The notes under the pieces are model-generated. The model saw only the letters and a program-made list of their open reading frames with translations. It searched no databases and was not told where the DNA came from. This document shows positions 34,986-45,126 of a stretch of DNA of 64,000 bases, piece by piece. The stretch's first letter is position 1. Every line of letters begins with the position of its first letter. The stretch is from Blasia pusilla (taxonomy: Eukaryota > Marchantiophyta > Marchantiopsida > Blasiales): NCBI GenBank assembly GCA_050084515.1, contig CM114272.1:45818001-45882000 (forward strand), in the 5' to 3' direction. Position numbers and translations under genes: made by a program.

Positions 34986-35280
34986 CCGACCCTCTCTCCC
35001 CGCTTGCCCGGACGATTCCGCCTCTCGCCTTGAATTCTCAACCTCTTTTGGGAAGATTCGGCCTCAGAATTCTTCCATCCCCTCGCCTTAGCTTTGAGAC
35101 CCGATGTAGATTTTTCCTTGGCGGTGACGACCTTGGACACCAACTCCGCTGTCTTGAGGGCTTGCTCCTGCGCATCTCCTTCGAAAAAGTCTTCAAGTTG
35201 CATGAAATTGGGGATGTTGTCCCTACCTGCGGCCACTGCATCATAGAGCGGGTGTAGATTTTTCTCGGTTATTTCCTCAA

Positions 35281-35326
35281 GGAGGTGGAGAATTGCCCCA
35301 ACCAGATGGGGCAATTCTCCACCTCC
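35281..35326. repeat. Foldback: perfect 20-bp inverted duplication
   Basis: GGAGGTGGAGAATTGCCCCA, six bases, then its exact reverse complement. It lies in G2 copy 2 just inside the palindrome arm and changes the reading frame. Confidence 0.9.
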
Positions 35327-35357
35327 CAGTCGGACATGCTTTGATCCATCTCCATGT

Positions 35358-38300
35358 CGTACATGGAAAATGCCTCTCCATCAGGCGGAGAAGCCCACAA
35401 TTTACAGGTTGCCGGTATTTTTCGCCACGTACCTGCATTCTTACAATGGACGAGGTACGTGAACACCATGCGTTGGGCACCTCTTAGTCGAGATGCATCG
35501 GCCGCCTGCTCATGAAGATCTCGCTTTTTCTTTGCGGAATCCCTTTTCTTCGCCTCTATTTCTTCATCAAGGTTTGCCTAAGGGAGGATGTGATCCTTGA
35601 ACATCATCCTGAAGCCTAGGTTTTTTATGGGCTTGTCCCGCATGTCATCCAGCCAAAGTTCAAAATCTTCAGCACTCTCCAAGTTTGCTTCCTCCAAAAC
35701 AGGCTCTATTTTTTTCAGCTCCGCTTGGAGACCCACGAGCATGGACTTCTCGAGAAGCCGCAACGCATCCCAGAATGACCATTCACGGAGCCAGTGGGAG
35801 ATCACTGGATCAGAGATACCCGGAGGATGATGTGCCGCCCTCTTTTGGGCGTCTGTGCCATCGAGACTGATTTTCATTAGTTGGATTCTCCTAAGTTCTG
35901 AAATTCCAAACAAGACAAATCGATGGACGCGGTTGAGAGACACTTTCTCCCCAATCTGACCCTGCGGATCTTCATCCCTCTTCCGCTGGCACTTGTTTAT
36001 CGCCTTCAGCTCCTTGTAGAAATCGGGGCCAAGTTCGGAGTTCAGAATGGCGATGTAGCGCTGCATATTGCTTGCAGTGTACTTTGTAGCTGCAGATACT
36101 GTAGCTACGATGAACTTAGCACACTCAGACACAGCCACTTTCTCCCTCCGCTCCAGCTCCAATGAAGCACTCTTCTTGGCAGCCTGTATCTTCGACCAGC
36201 AAAGGATTGACACGCCTACATCTTGGGAAATAAATGTATTTGCCCATGTCTTTTTTTTTATTTGAGCCCCCTTCGCCAGCATCTCATTTACAAGGGCATT
36301 GCCCAAGAACCCCTTGTACTCTGCCGCGTGCATCGTTAGCACTTTCTTCACCTGATTGTAATCCTGGATCCAATGGTGAGTGACATTCCCCTTGGATACA
36401 ATCCTGCACATCCAAACTCAATATGAGAAATTTTGCAAGCTACATGGGTTCCTGCAACCCGTCGGACTCCGACAGGTCGTCACACCTCATGGTCGGAATG
36501 GTAGGTATGAGCTAAATTTTGCAACCCATGGAAGTCCGAAGGATTGCATTCAGATTTTTGATTGCCTGGTTACAACCCATCGGACTCCGACGGGTTGTCA
36601 GATAATTTGTATTTAGAGAGTGGTCTCTGCGAGAAAAGTGAACATATCAACCGGTCGGAGTCTGACAGATTGCGCAATTTCAAGTAAAGCTGCAATTTGA
36701 CGCCAAAAATCAAGCTCCCCTACTCCAATCACCTTCCTGTGCCGGCAAATGCAACCCGTCGGAGTCCGAAGAGTTGCTTTCGGCCAAAAACATCCTAAAA
36801 CAGCGGCCATTCGAGCAACTCGTCGGACTCCGACGAGTTTCTTTCGGCAAAAAACATCCTAAAAACAACGACCAATCAAGCAACTTGTTGGAGTCCGACG
36901 AGTTGCTTTTGGCCAAAAGCATCCTAAAAACAGTGGCCAGTCAAGCAACTCGTCAGACTCCGACGAGTTGCTTTCAGCGAAAAACATCCAAAAAAAGCGG
37001 TCAGTCAAGCAACTCGTCAGAGTCCGACGAGTTGCTTTCGGCCAAAAACATCCAAAAAAATAGCGGCCAGTCAAGCAACTCGTCAGACTTCGACGAGTTT
37101 TATTACCACTAGTTGCACAACTTGTCGGAGTCCGACGGTTTGCAGCAATCAAAATAAAGGAAGAGGAAATCGACGTGTTCATGGGATGCATGGCCATCTC
37201 CACCATCGCCATGTGATGAGGGTATGGATATAGCACAACTGCCTCCACGCAAAAATGCGCCTCCAATGAGTTTTGGCGCTCCTCTGCAAACTGGGTCCAC
37301 GCCATGAACCTGTGGTTTCCATCCCAGATGAAGAAATACACGTTCCACATCCAGCTGAATTTCGTCCCCTCAATCGCCCTTTTGAATTCCTGATCTCTCA
37401 TCCTCCAGAATGTGTCGAGCGCCTCCAAGTCCTCCTCCATCACCAGCGCTTGGGTTCCATGCTCATCGTAAGGCTGAACATAGAACAGAGGGAAGTTGTC
37501 AACGTAGGATTATGTCGCTGCCAATTGTTTCAGCTTTGCAATATCCTCGTCAGACTGAATTTCGCGGACGTACTCCATTGTACGCAATCGGAAAAGTGGA
37601 ATTCTTGGGGCATTGTTGCCCTCCATCAGTGCCATCTGCTTTACCACCTGTCACAATGGGGAAAAGGTCAATAAACTTCACTGAATTGCCAATGAATTGC
37701 AACATGGGCCTTCACATAACTCAAAGAACAAAGATCCTATCTTACCCGCTCGAAGATTGGGTCGGTATCTTGGCCCGCCAGCTGCTGTTCTAGAGTAGTT
37801 GGCGGGCCAAGACACCAATTGTTTTGGGACAGCAACTGGCAAGTCCACTAGAAACTCGTCGATCCGATAGAGGTCGATTTCTTCCGCCAGGCTAAGAGAC
37901 AAGGAAGACCGCTCTCCTGCTTCTTTAGAGATGTCCACCATCTCCAAGCTGGCGGTCCTCATGACCTCATCGTCTGTCACTTGCCCATTTCCTTAGCTGA
38001 TTTTATATTGATTGTGTCCCCGGACTTCATCGGAGACATTTCCTGCATCTCAACACTTTCGGTTGGACAGGCCGGGCTTTCTTCAATGGCAATCGCTTTT
38101 TCCCTTTGAGCTTTTACCAATTCAACTCTCCTCACCGACGTGTCCAGACGCTTCTTTTCATGCTTCTCCTTGGCGATCCTTTTCTTCAAGGCCTGCGACG
38201 CCTCAACCTTTGCGTTCTGTTTTTCAAGCGCCTCCTTAACAAGTCTTGCAAGAAGCTCTTGCCTATGCATCTCCGCTTCCCTTTCGCGCTCCTTGATCTC

Positions 38301-38411
38301 TTTCTGCCTTATCTCATTGGCCAAACGAGGCCCTAAGGATGGTGACGCAGGAGTCCTGGACTTGGGAGTGAAGCTCCCAGCCTTGCTTGCTTGAGTTTTT
38401 TTCCTCCTCAT
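35358..38411 (-). pseudogene. G2 copy 2, coiled coil, ParB-like domain and helical exon
   Basis: Start at 38411 (MRRKKTQASKAGSF), 229 bases after its TATA box. Exon 1 runs to 37746 (donor CGG|GTAAGA) with a one-off frameshift near 37980. The 98-bp intron ends at 37648 (CAG). Exon 2 begins VVKQMALMEG and holds the ParB-like domain: IPLFRLRTMEY, DEDIAKLKQ, a TAA stop near 37510, then WDGNHRFMAW (near 37325). After the hairpin-array intron, the exon from 36403 to 35578 is an intact 275-residue helical stretch (AEYKGFLGNALVNEMLAKG onward) of unknown fold. It ends in TAG where copy 1 has CAG, then continues KKRDLHEQAADASRLR. Confidence 0.65.
36440..37145. repeat. Hairpin repeat array in G2 intron, copy 2
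   Basis: About 11 units. From 36750 to 37100 six units recur every 64-66 bp with a near-constant spacer (GGCCAAAAACATCC...). The unit at 36945-36971 has arms GCAACTCGTC/GACGAGTTGC. The array has seven more units than expected from copy 1, so it expanded locally. Confidence 0.88.
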
Positions 38412-38639
38412 TGTTCCCAAAAATGCCACCTCCTCGACAACGAAATTACTGTCGGTGCACGATGAGTTGCCTTGATGAGTCGCTCGGATGAGTCGCCTTG
38501 ATGAGTTACCTCGATGAGTCACTCAAATCGTCTCGTGATGATTCATCGTGTAAAGCACCCCTTGGTATCTGGTTCGCTGTTGCGCTGAAGAGCAATCGAG
38601 ATCGCGAGACAAAAAACCTGAAATGAGCAAACCCTAGCC

Positions 38640-38647
38640 TATTTATA
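38640..38647 (-). promoter_or_regulatory. TATA box of G2 copy 2
   Basis: TATAAATA on the minus strand, mirror of 28863-28870. Confidence 0.6.
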
Positions 38648-38739
38648 CTTTTTGAGCCGTTGGGCTGACCATTGGGTCGCACCATCATTCCGACGGAAAC
38701 GTGTTGGCCGTTATGGAGGTCTGGACGTGAAAACCACCA

Positions 38740-39490
38740 ACTCGACGGTCTCCGACGGGTTGGAGGCATCCGTCCTAGCCGAGCTATCCTGGCAACCCGT
38801 CAGATTCCGACAAGTTGCGCGCCTCCGCCGTCTTGGGCAAGAACACGAGGTACCCGCGCGACTTGTCAAAGACCAACGGGTTCCACCCTTCCCTCATCTT
38901 GGGATAACAAGGCGGGGTACCTGCGCAACTCGTCGGAGGTTGACGGGTTGCACGCTTCCTTCATGTAAGCGTTACAAGGCGAGGCACTTGCGCAACTCAT
39001 CGGAGGCAGACGGGTTGCACGCTTCCTTCATGTAAGCATTACAAGGCGAGGCACTTGCGCAACCCGTCAGAGGCCGACAGGTTGCACGCTTCCCTCATCT
39101 TGGGGTAATTGGCAAGGTACCTAGGCAACTTGTCGGTTACAGACACGTTGCACTCTTTTCTATCCCTCGGGTAACAATGCGACAACGGATAGTTCCGAGG
39201 CAACCTCTTGCAATCCGACGGGTCACAAGGTCTACCCTGAGTTGGAAAATCCCGTAACAGTCCCCAGCGATTAGTACCCTTAGCAAATGCAAGCGATGTC
39301 TCATGTTTGATGCTAGAAAATTCGTCTCAAAAGACCATTGGTCGGCATGAGGGGGGTACCAACCCAACGGACTCCGACGGCTTTCAATTTGCATTGGGAC
39401 AAGGAAACAAAAAACGGAACTTGGTGCTTCGCAACCCACGTCTCTGATTCCCAAATTCTGCACCCCATCGGACTCCGAAAGGTTGCAATA
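38740..39490. repeat. Hairpin repeat array between G2 and G1, copy 2
   Basis: About 12 units, mirror of 27800-28790 with the same spacers (TTCCTTCATGTAAGCGTTAC, CCCTCATCTTGGGATAAC). Confidence 0.85.
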
Positions 39491-39579
39491 GAATTGAATC
39501 CATCAAGTCGGACAATCTCACCTACCAAACTTCATCTTGTTAGTCAAATTCTGTCAAGAGAATCTGAGTCCCTATTCAC

Positions 39580-39655
39580 TATAAATTGAACATTCTCATT
39601 CTCATTCTCATTCTCATTCTCATTCTCATTCCCATACTCATTCTTATTCTCTGTC
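39580..39655 (+). promoter_or_regulatory. G1 copy 2 TATA box and CATTCT microsatellite
   Basis: TATAAATT at 39580-39587, then about seven CATTCT units (39591-39632) and a pyrimidine run ending CTCCTCCCAG. Copy 1 has about two units. The stretch lies in the presumed 5' UTR; the pyrimidine-AG end could also act as a splice acceptor. Confidence 0.5.
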
Positions 39656-39679
39656 TCCTCCCAGTGGAATCTTCAGGGA

Positions 39680-41745
39680 ATGGATAATTATGTGAAGCTC
39701 ACTTGTGGCAATCTTCTAGCGGCCCTTCCTCAATCAGAAATCATTCGACCGAAAGCTCGTGAGTCTTTTATACCAGTGGATGAAAATTTTCTCTCAGTTC
39801 GATTTCTTCTCCAAATTGGAACCATCTTTGTGTCCAAGGATGTTAGGGTGGACGGTACGAAGGACATAATAGGTGAGACAATCCAGCCAGTGATTGCAGA
39901 CCATAAAGTATGGAATCTCCTACCTCTAGCAAAGGGTCAATACAGAGTTTACGGCTTGCCTCTGAATTCCTCTGTTTCCCAAGTAGACGGTCAAGAATTT
40001 CCTAGTGCACCGAGCTCTACGTTTGCAACTCCTAGCTCAGTAGATCCGGCATCGACTCCAACTTCACACATTCGTTACAATGTTGTACTTCTTGAAGAAA
40101 TTCCCGATGTTGTCAACCTCAGTGGATCTGTCAGACACCAACCGGGCCCTCTGTCCGCCTACTCGTTGCTCTTGCGGATATCAGGCAATAGTTTGCTATC
40201 GTCTCTGGCCTTGAAAATGTTCTAGCACATTCTTGTCGACGAGCTTCCGCCCACGTACGATGGTAATTGTATTTTTGAGTTGCCTCCACTTGCTGCTCCT
40301 CCTCAAAAGAAAGATGGAGGACGCTTGAAGGGTATGGACAGAAAGTCTGATTGTCATCGATGGTGCACGATTCAACGGACTAGTGCTTCAATTCCACATG
40401 GTCCTTGGATTGTCTCCCGCCGCCAATGCGTTGGAGCCTTGGAGTGTAGAAGTCGAGCATGCCCGTATCTAGAGCGTAATGGGCGGGTCAATACGTCGCA
40501 ATTTCCCCCCAAGAATGCAAAAACTCCATATGAGGTCGGTGCCACCATACCACCGGGAGGCCATCGATATCCTCATTGTCAAGCATCCCCTTTCTGCGTT
40601 GGAGCATGTCCTGCATACATATTTTTCATTGTCCACGACTTGGGCTCCACGTCAGAGTACACAAGGCTGGCAGTTCATGTTGGCTCCCACACTCATCCTG
40701 TGACCGATGCAATTCAGAGACACATCAAGGAGGATGTGGCGAAGAAAGTGGCCGAGGTCTTTAGAAACTCTCCGGGTTCAAAGCCCGGAGTGATCAAGGT
40801 AACAACAGCATCACAAATTTATAAACAATTTCTTGGAATCCCTGGACAGGGCGAGATCACAGTTGTTGAGGAGAAACAACTCTGGAAAAATCTTGCATTT
40901 CTCGCTGATCCTGAATGCTTCCGGAATTTGCTACGTCAAATACGGGTACTGGATGGAAAGACGGCCGAAATGGATGCCATTTCCAGAATCAAGGCCAACT
41001 CCAAATTTCCATTTATTCAGAGATGGCAGTGTATGGGCCAGGGAGACGAAGGATCCAAGGACTAAGTCTTCAAAATGTCAACGACAGGTCCGTCGAGAGG
41101 CCTCGATCTTATAGATCGAATGAGGGAAGGGGAAGATCTTTACGGCAGCTGGGTAAGCTTTGATATTTGCTACAGAGTGCTGAACGGATGGTTGACAATG
41201 GGTGCTCACGTTTATGACCATGTGGAGAAGGGACTCAAAACTATATTTTTCTGTGAAGTAAAAGCACAAGACGTTGGCAGTTTGAAGATGTGTTGGTTAC
41301 TCTTATTGGAGGTGGTGAAGGAAAACAAAAGGCCACCTCCGGAAATTTATGGGTTCATGGTGGACAATGCACAACCTAGGTGGATTGCTATCATGGAAAT
41401 GTTCTGGGGTGGAGAGGTTCAACCGGAGAGAGAAAGGTCGGATGCTTTCCATTGACAATAGTCTATGACCCGCTACACCAAATCTTGCATCAAGGAGAAT
41501 AAGAGGACGGAGCATGTCACTCTACTCCAAACCTGCAAGGATAGCAAAACCTTGAAAAAGGTCATGGAATGCCAAGAAGAAATTCATGGGTGGTGGAGGA
41601 AACATGCGATTGAGGGGAAGTACAAAGAGTTATGCTCTTGGTTGAGTTGGTGGACTATACGAATGAGCCAATGGGGAAACTTCATGCGGGAGGTGAGTTC
41701 ACTAATTTGTCTCGCTAAAAATTGTTTGAAGAGTTGCAGCTAAAG
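39680..41745 (+). pseudogene. G1 copy 2, MULE-like transposase N-terminal and catalytic part
   Basis: Start MDNYVKLTCGN. An open frame to 40225 breaks at a TAG where copy 1 reads Lys. 40280-41065 contains the Cys/His region (HRWCTIQ, CRSRACPYL, CVGACPAYIFF, LAVHVGSHTHPV), then LLRQIRVLDGKTAEMDAI. 41075-41455 is the core: SFDICYRVLNGWL, FFCEVKAQDV, FMVDNAQPRWIA with Asp retained, and DAFH followed by TGA where copy 1 has TGG. A helical tail (KYKELCSWLSWW) ends near 41715. Stops differ from copy 1, so the two copies decayed separately. The SWIM exons are absent from this arm. Confidence 0.65.
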
Positions 41746-41789
41746 GTGAGAAGCGTGGGCATTATAGGTTTTTGCAACCGAAGAAACCA

Positions 41790-42000
41790 AGCAACTTGTC
41801 GGATGCGACAGGTTGCCTCCCTGAGTGTTCAACCCGTCGCTTACCGACGGGTTGCAAGTCGCACGGCCAAATTTACTTGCAACCCGTTGGAATCGGACGC
41901 GTTGATGGGGTTGCCTGAGAGTGCCACCACTCGGAAAAGGACGGGTTGCAAGTCGCATGGCCAAATTTACTTGCAACCCGTCGAAATCCGACGGGCTGCA
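41790..42000. repeat. Hairpin repeats at outer end of the right arm
   Basis: About five units, mirror of 25205-25550. Confidence 0.75.
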
Positions 42001-42454
42001 CTAGGTTCGTTCAGTGTGTCGACCTTGTGGTCTTCCTCTTTATTCCCTTTCTTTTAATCCGCAAGTTGAAAATTACCATGGATTGGCAACAAGAAATCTC
42101 AGTTCCAATGCACTAATATTGGATAGTTGGGACCGCCAAGTGTGCGAATGTTATTTTAAGTGCCTTCACTATTCAAAAACGGTGTCCAAAGTCTCGGAAG
42201 ACTTGCCCATGTTGGGAAGTGGGGAATTAGGAAGGTTGAGCTTGATGAAGTGCCGAGTTGAGAACTCGGTGTCTTCGAAGGATGATTGACCCAGACCAGA
42301 CTAACGTGACTGTGTTTGGATGCAAATTAATAAGGAGAGCATGTCCCATTGAACGTATGCTTCCACAACACTAGAGATTGACATTCAAGAGGAGTAGGCG
42401 CACGACACCACCTTTACCGCTAGGCCAACACATGCTATCGGAGGCATTAAGATC

Positions 42455-42945
42455 TAGAATGCATGAAGTAGATCTGAAGAACCACCAACATGAGTATTAT
42501 CCCAACGAAGGAAAATAATTGAAAGACAAAGAGAATAAATGAGTTGCGGATTAGAACTTGGATTCCCCCACCCTTTACTGCTATGCCGACACATATTATT
42601 CCTAGGGTTAAAAGTTGGAATGCATGAATAAGCAGATCTAAAAAACCACCAATATGAATAATATCCCAAGCAAGGGAAAATATAATTGAAAAAGGATTCC
42701 GCCTAGGCTATAATTGCCATGGTTAAAAGTCGAAATGCATGAACAAGTAGATCTCAAAAACCACCAATATGAATACTATCCCAAAGAAGGGAAAATATAA
42801 TGAAAAAGGCTTCCTCGTGGGATATAATTGCCATGGTTAAGAGCGGCAATGCATGATCAAGTAGATCTTGAAATGAATAGTATCCTAAGGAAGGGAAAAT
42901 ACAATTGAAAAGGCTTCCACTTGAGATGTAATGGCCATCTATACT
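42455..42945 (+). repeat. Tandem repeat, about 115-bp unit, four copies
   Basis: Units contain GCATGAA...AGATCT, ACCACCAATATGAAT, ATCCCAA and GGGAAAATATAAT. The first and last are the most diverged. No coding sense. Confidence 0.8.
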
Positions 42946-45126
42946 ATAATGTGAGGGAGGGTTTACTTCTTTTGGTAACTCCCCCCTCCCAAAGAAGTGA
43001 AGCCCCTCCAAATGAAGTGATTTGAAATGTACACTTGTGAGTAAGAGTTAAAATTGGAGACGAGCTTATATTTGGAGGGGATGTTATTTCACCGTCTTAT
43101 ATTCAAAAGAGTTAAAAATTCTAGACGACGTTATATTTGAAGGGGATCTTATTTCAAAAATATTTTATTTGATTGGAAAGTAGTCACACCCTTTTGAACT
43201 AACTAACCGTAATATGACACATGTTAGCTCACTAGACGAGTAGAGAAAATTTAGAATGCCCGATAAACGCTCTCTCTAAGTTGGAGTAGTCTTCACACTA
43301 TCGTCGAAGGATCTGAAGAATGGGGTGACACAGGTGGAGGCATTGAAGATGGTGAAATATCTATTGGCCAAAGGTGATGAAACTTCGACACTCATTGAGT
43401 CAAAGGGCTGAAGGGAATTTCAAGGTAAACCACCATGTGTGCTTCCAATCTTGATTGTATGGAACTTCATGAAAATGATGTCTTAGATGAGATTGATGGC
43501 TGTGGATTCCGGTGTTGGAATCCGAGACCTTGAAGGCATTCCCTGAACGACAGAATTATGGAGAGCACAACATTACCATGGCATTTTCCTTACGCATTTT
43601 TGGCTTACAAGAGATCCTAGCTCGGAATTCTTTTTTCCCTCGACGTTGATCGTGGGAAGAAGCCGCAATTCCGTGAGTGAGTGATTGATTTCGCTCATTG
43701 AGACGTCGATCTTAGTTTTCATAACCGCTTCCTTTGTCTTTGATTGGATGCGGTTTGTCACGATCCATATGATTTCCAGATTTTGAACCTCAAACTTTGT
43801 CAGACCTGTGGGGCAGGATACTTCTTTGGTGGTTTGTCCGAGCGATCGACGCTAACTCCGCGAGGGCAGAATCGGATGTATTTTACGTTTGTCTCCCAAG
43901 AGATTTTGAGGAATCGGGTAAGAAAATTTCTCATAGAGGCCTCTGTCAGAAAAGCGAATGAGTTCTTCCTAGGGAATGTTCTCCTTTGAAGACAACTCCA
44001 CGAGAAGTTAGCTCACATGAGGTTCGATAGAGCCATTGAAAATATATTAAAGTGAAGGAATCTTTTCTACTCCAAATCCATCCCAAAGTAGATGTTGCCT
44101 TGGATCCAAGAAAAGTTGACAAGCTTACCTCACATTTCTTGCATCCCTCTAGAAATGAGGTGAGGAAATACACAGTTTCAACTTGTTAAGTGGAGAGAGT
44201 TCATCATGGAAGTTTTACCCCGAGTAGGTAAGTCAAATTTTCAAGGTCAAATTTCTATTCCCATCTACTTGATAAAGAGAAAATAGCTTGAAAACTTCCG
44301 TATACCTCGGCAGACTAACCAGAATAAGGTATATTCACTTTACGTGTACAAAAATCCTTGAGAAATTATCACTTTTGAAAAGTCACTGAACTGCTAGAAC
44401 AGTCTTTCCGAACTTGACTGCTGGTCAGAGGATTCATCAGGAAACAAAAGGAAATTTTGAGATGGAGCTGTATCCTATATAACTATGTACTAATCCCAGA
44501 AGAGGTTTTGTCGCCTGTTGGATCTGAATATACCAGCTGCTATATTCAGATAGGAAACTATGAGATGCTAGGTGCAGCTGGCATATTCAGACCCAACAGG
44601 CCACGAAACCTCTCCCTACAATGCCAGAAGACATGTTCGGTTTCCCTATACCAGGGAGAGTACAACCGTTTGAGTAAGATTAGAAACTTCCAAACAGCAA
44701 ACCTTCTGGTAAATCTTTCACTCTGCAAGATTGCAATTGTGGTCACCAAATACATTAATCAGCAATCCAAACTGGAATGAGCTTGGAGACTTGTAGTTCC
44801 AGCCCTCAATAAATCCCTTACACTGGCAGGGTTACAAGACTGGGGGAGAGAGGAGCCGGTGTGCCAGAAGATGGGGAGGAGTATCACACATCATGAAAGT
44901 ATTCAAGATCAAGCATTATGTTTGGCATCCCCCTAATAGCACATTCTTAGCCCACTTTCATGATGAGGGTGGATGTACAGTACTAGTCCTGCATATGGAT
45001 TCAAGTTTTTGAACCAGACGAAAAAGCAGGGCAATTGTGGCTCTTGAAATTGTTAGTTTCTGGCTCCGAACAGAAATGGCCTTGAACTGAAAAGATACAT
45101 ATCTATCTACACTAAATAGACTATGT
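42946..45126. other. Intergenic, no gene supported
   Basis: Only short frames. 43744-43989 (plus) has a CQTCGAGYF stretch but no recognisable family and no introns or promoter that I can defend. The hairpin at 44502-44612 is listed apart. Confidence 0.5.
44502..44612. repeat. Foldback with 38-bp arms (miRNA-precursor-like or MITE relic)
   Basis: Arms 44502-44539 and 44575-44612 pair with four mismatches around a 35-base loop. It sits about 0.5 kb beyond the kinesin stop. Length, few mismatches and small loop fit a plant microRNA precursor or a small foldback element; there is no expression evidence. Confidence 0.7.

Larger units (their letters stand above)
19045..42010. mobile_element. Composite of two inverted copies of a large MULE-like DNA transposon
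   Basis: The left boundary GAGGTG[C/T]GGTAAGAG at 19045 is shared with the truncated copy at 57637, so it is probably the element end. Copy 1 runs from 19045 to at least 31867, copy 2 is inverted from 42010 to about 33560. Each has transposase gene G1 and ParB-methyltransferase gene G2, transcribed divergently from a hairpin-rich intergenic region with two TATA boxes. Copy 2 lacks the last G1 exons; copy 1 lacks the methyltransferase end of G2. The far terminus and target duplication were not found. Confidence 0.6.
35358..42010 (-). repeat. Right arm of the roughly 16.7-kb imperfect palindrome
   Basis: Partner of 25290-31867. It has more hairpin units in the G2 intron and a longer CATTCT microsatellite; gene lesions are in different places. 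Confidence 0.88.

Noticed and set aside
43744-43989. Plus-strand frame with a CxxCG motif
   Set aside because: 81 residues only, one Cys pair, no homology I recognise and no gene structure around it.
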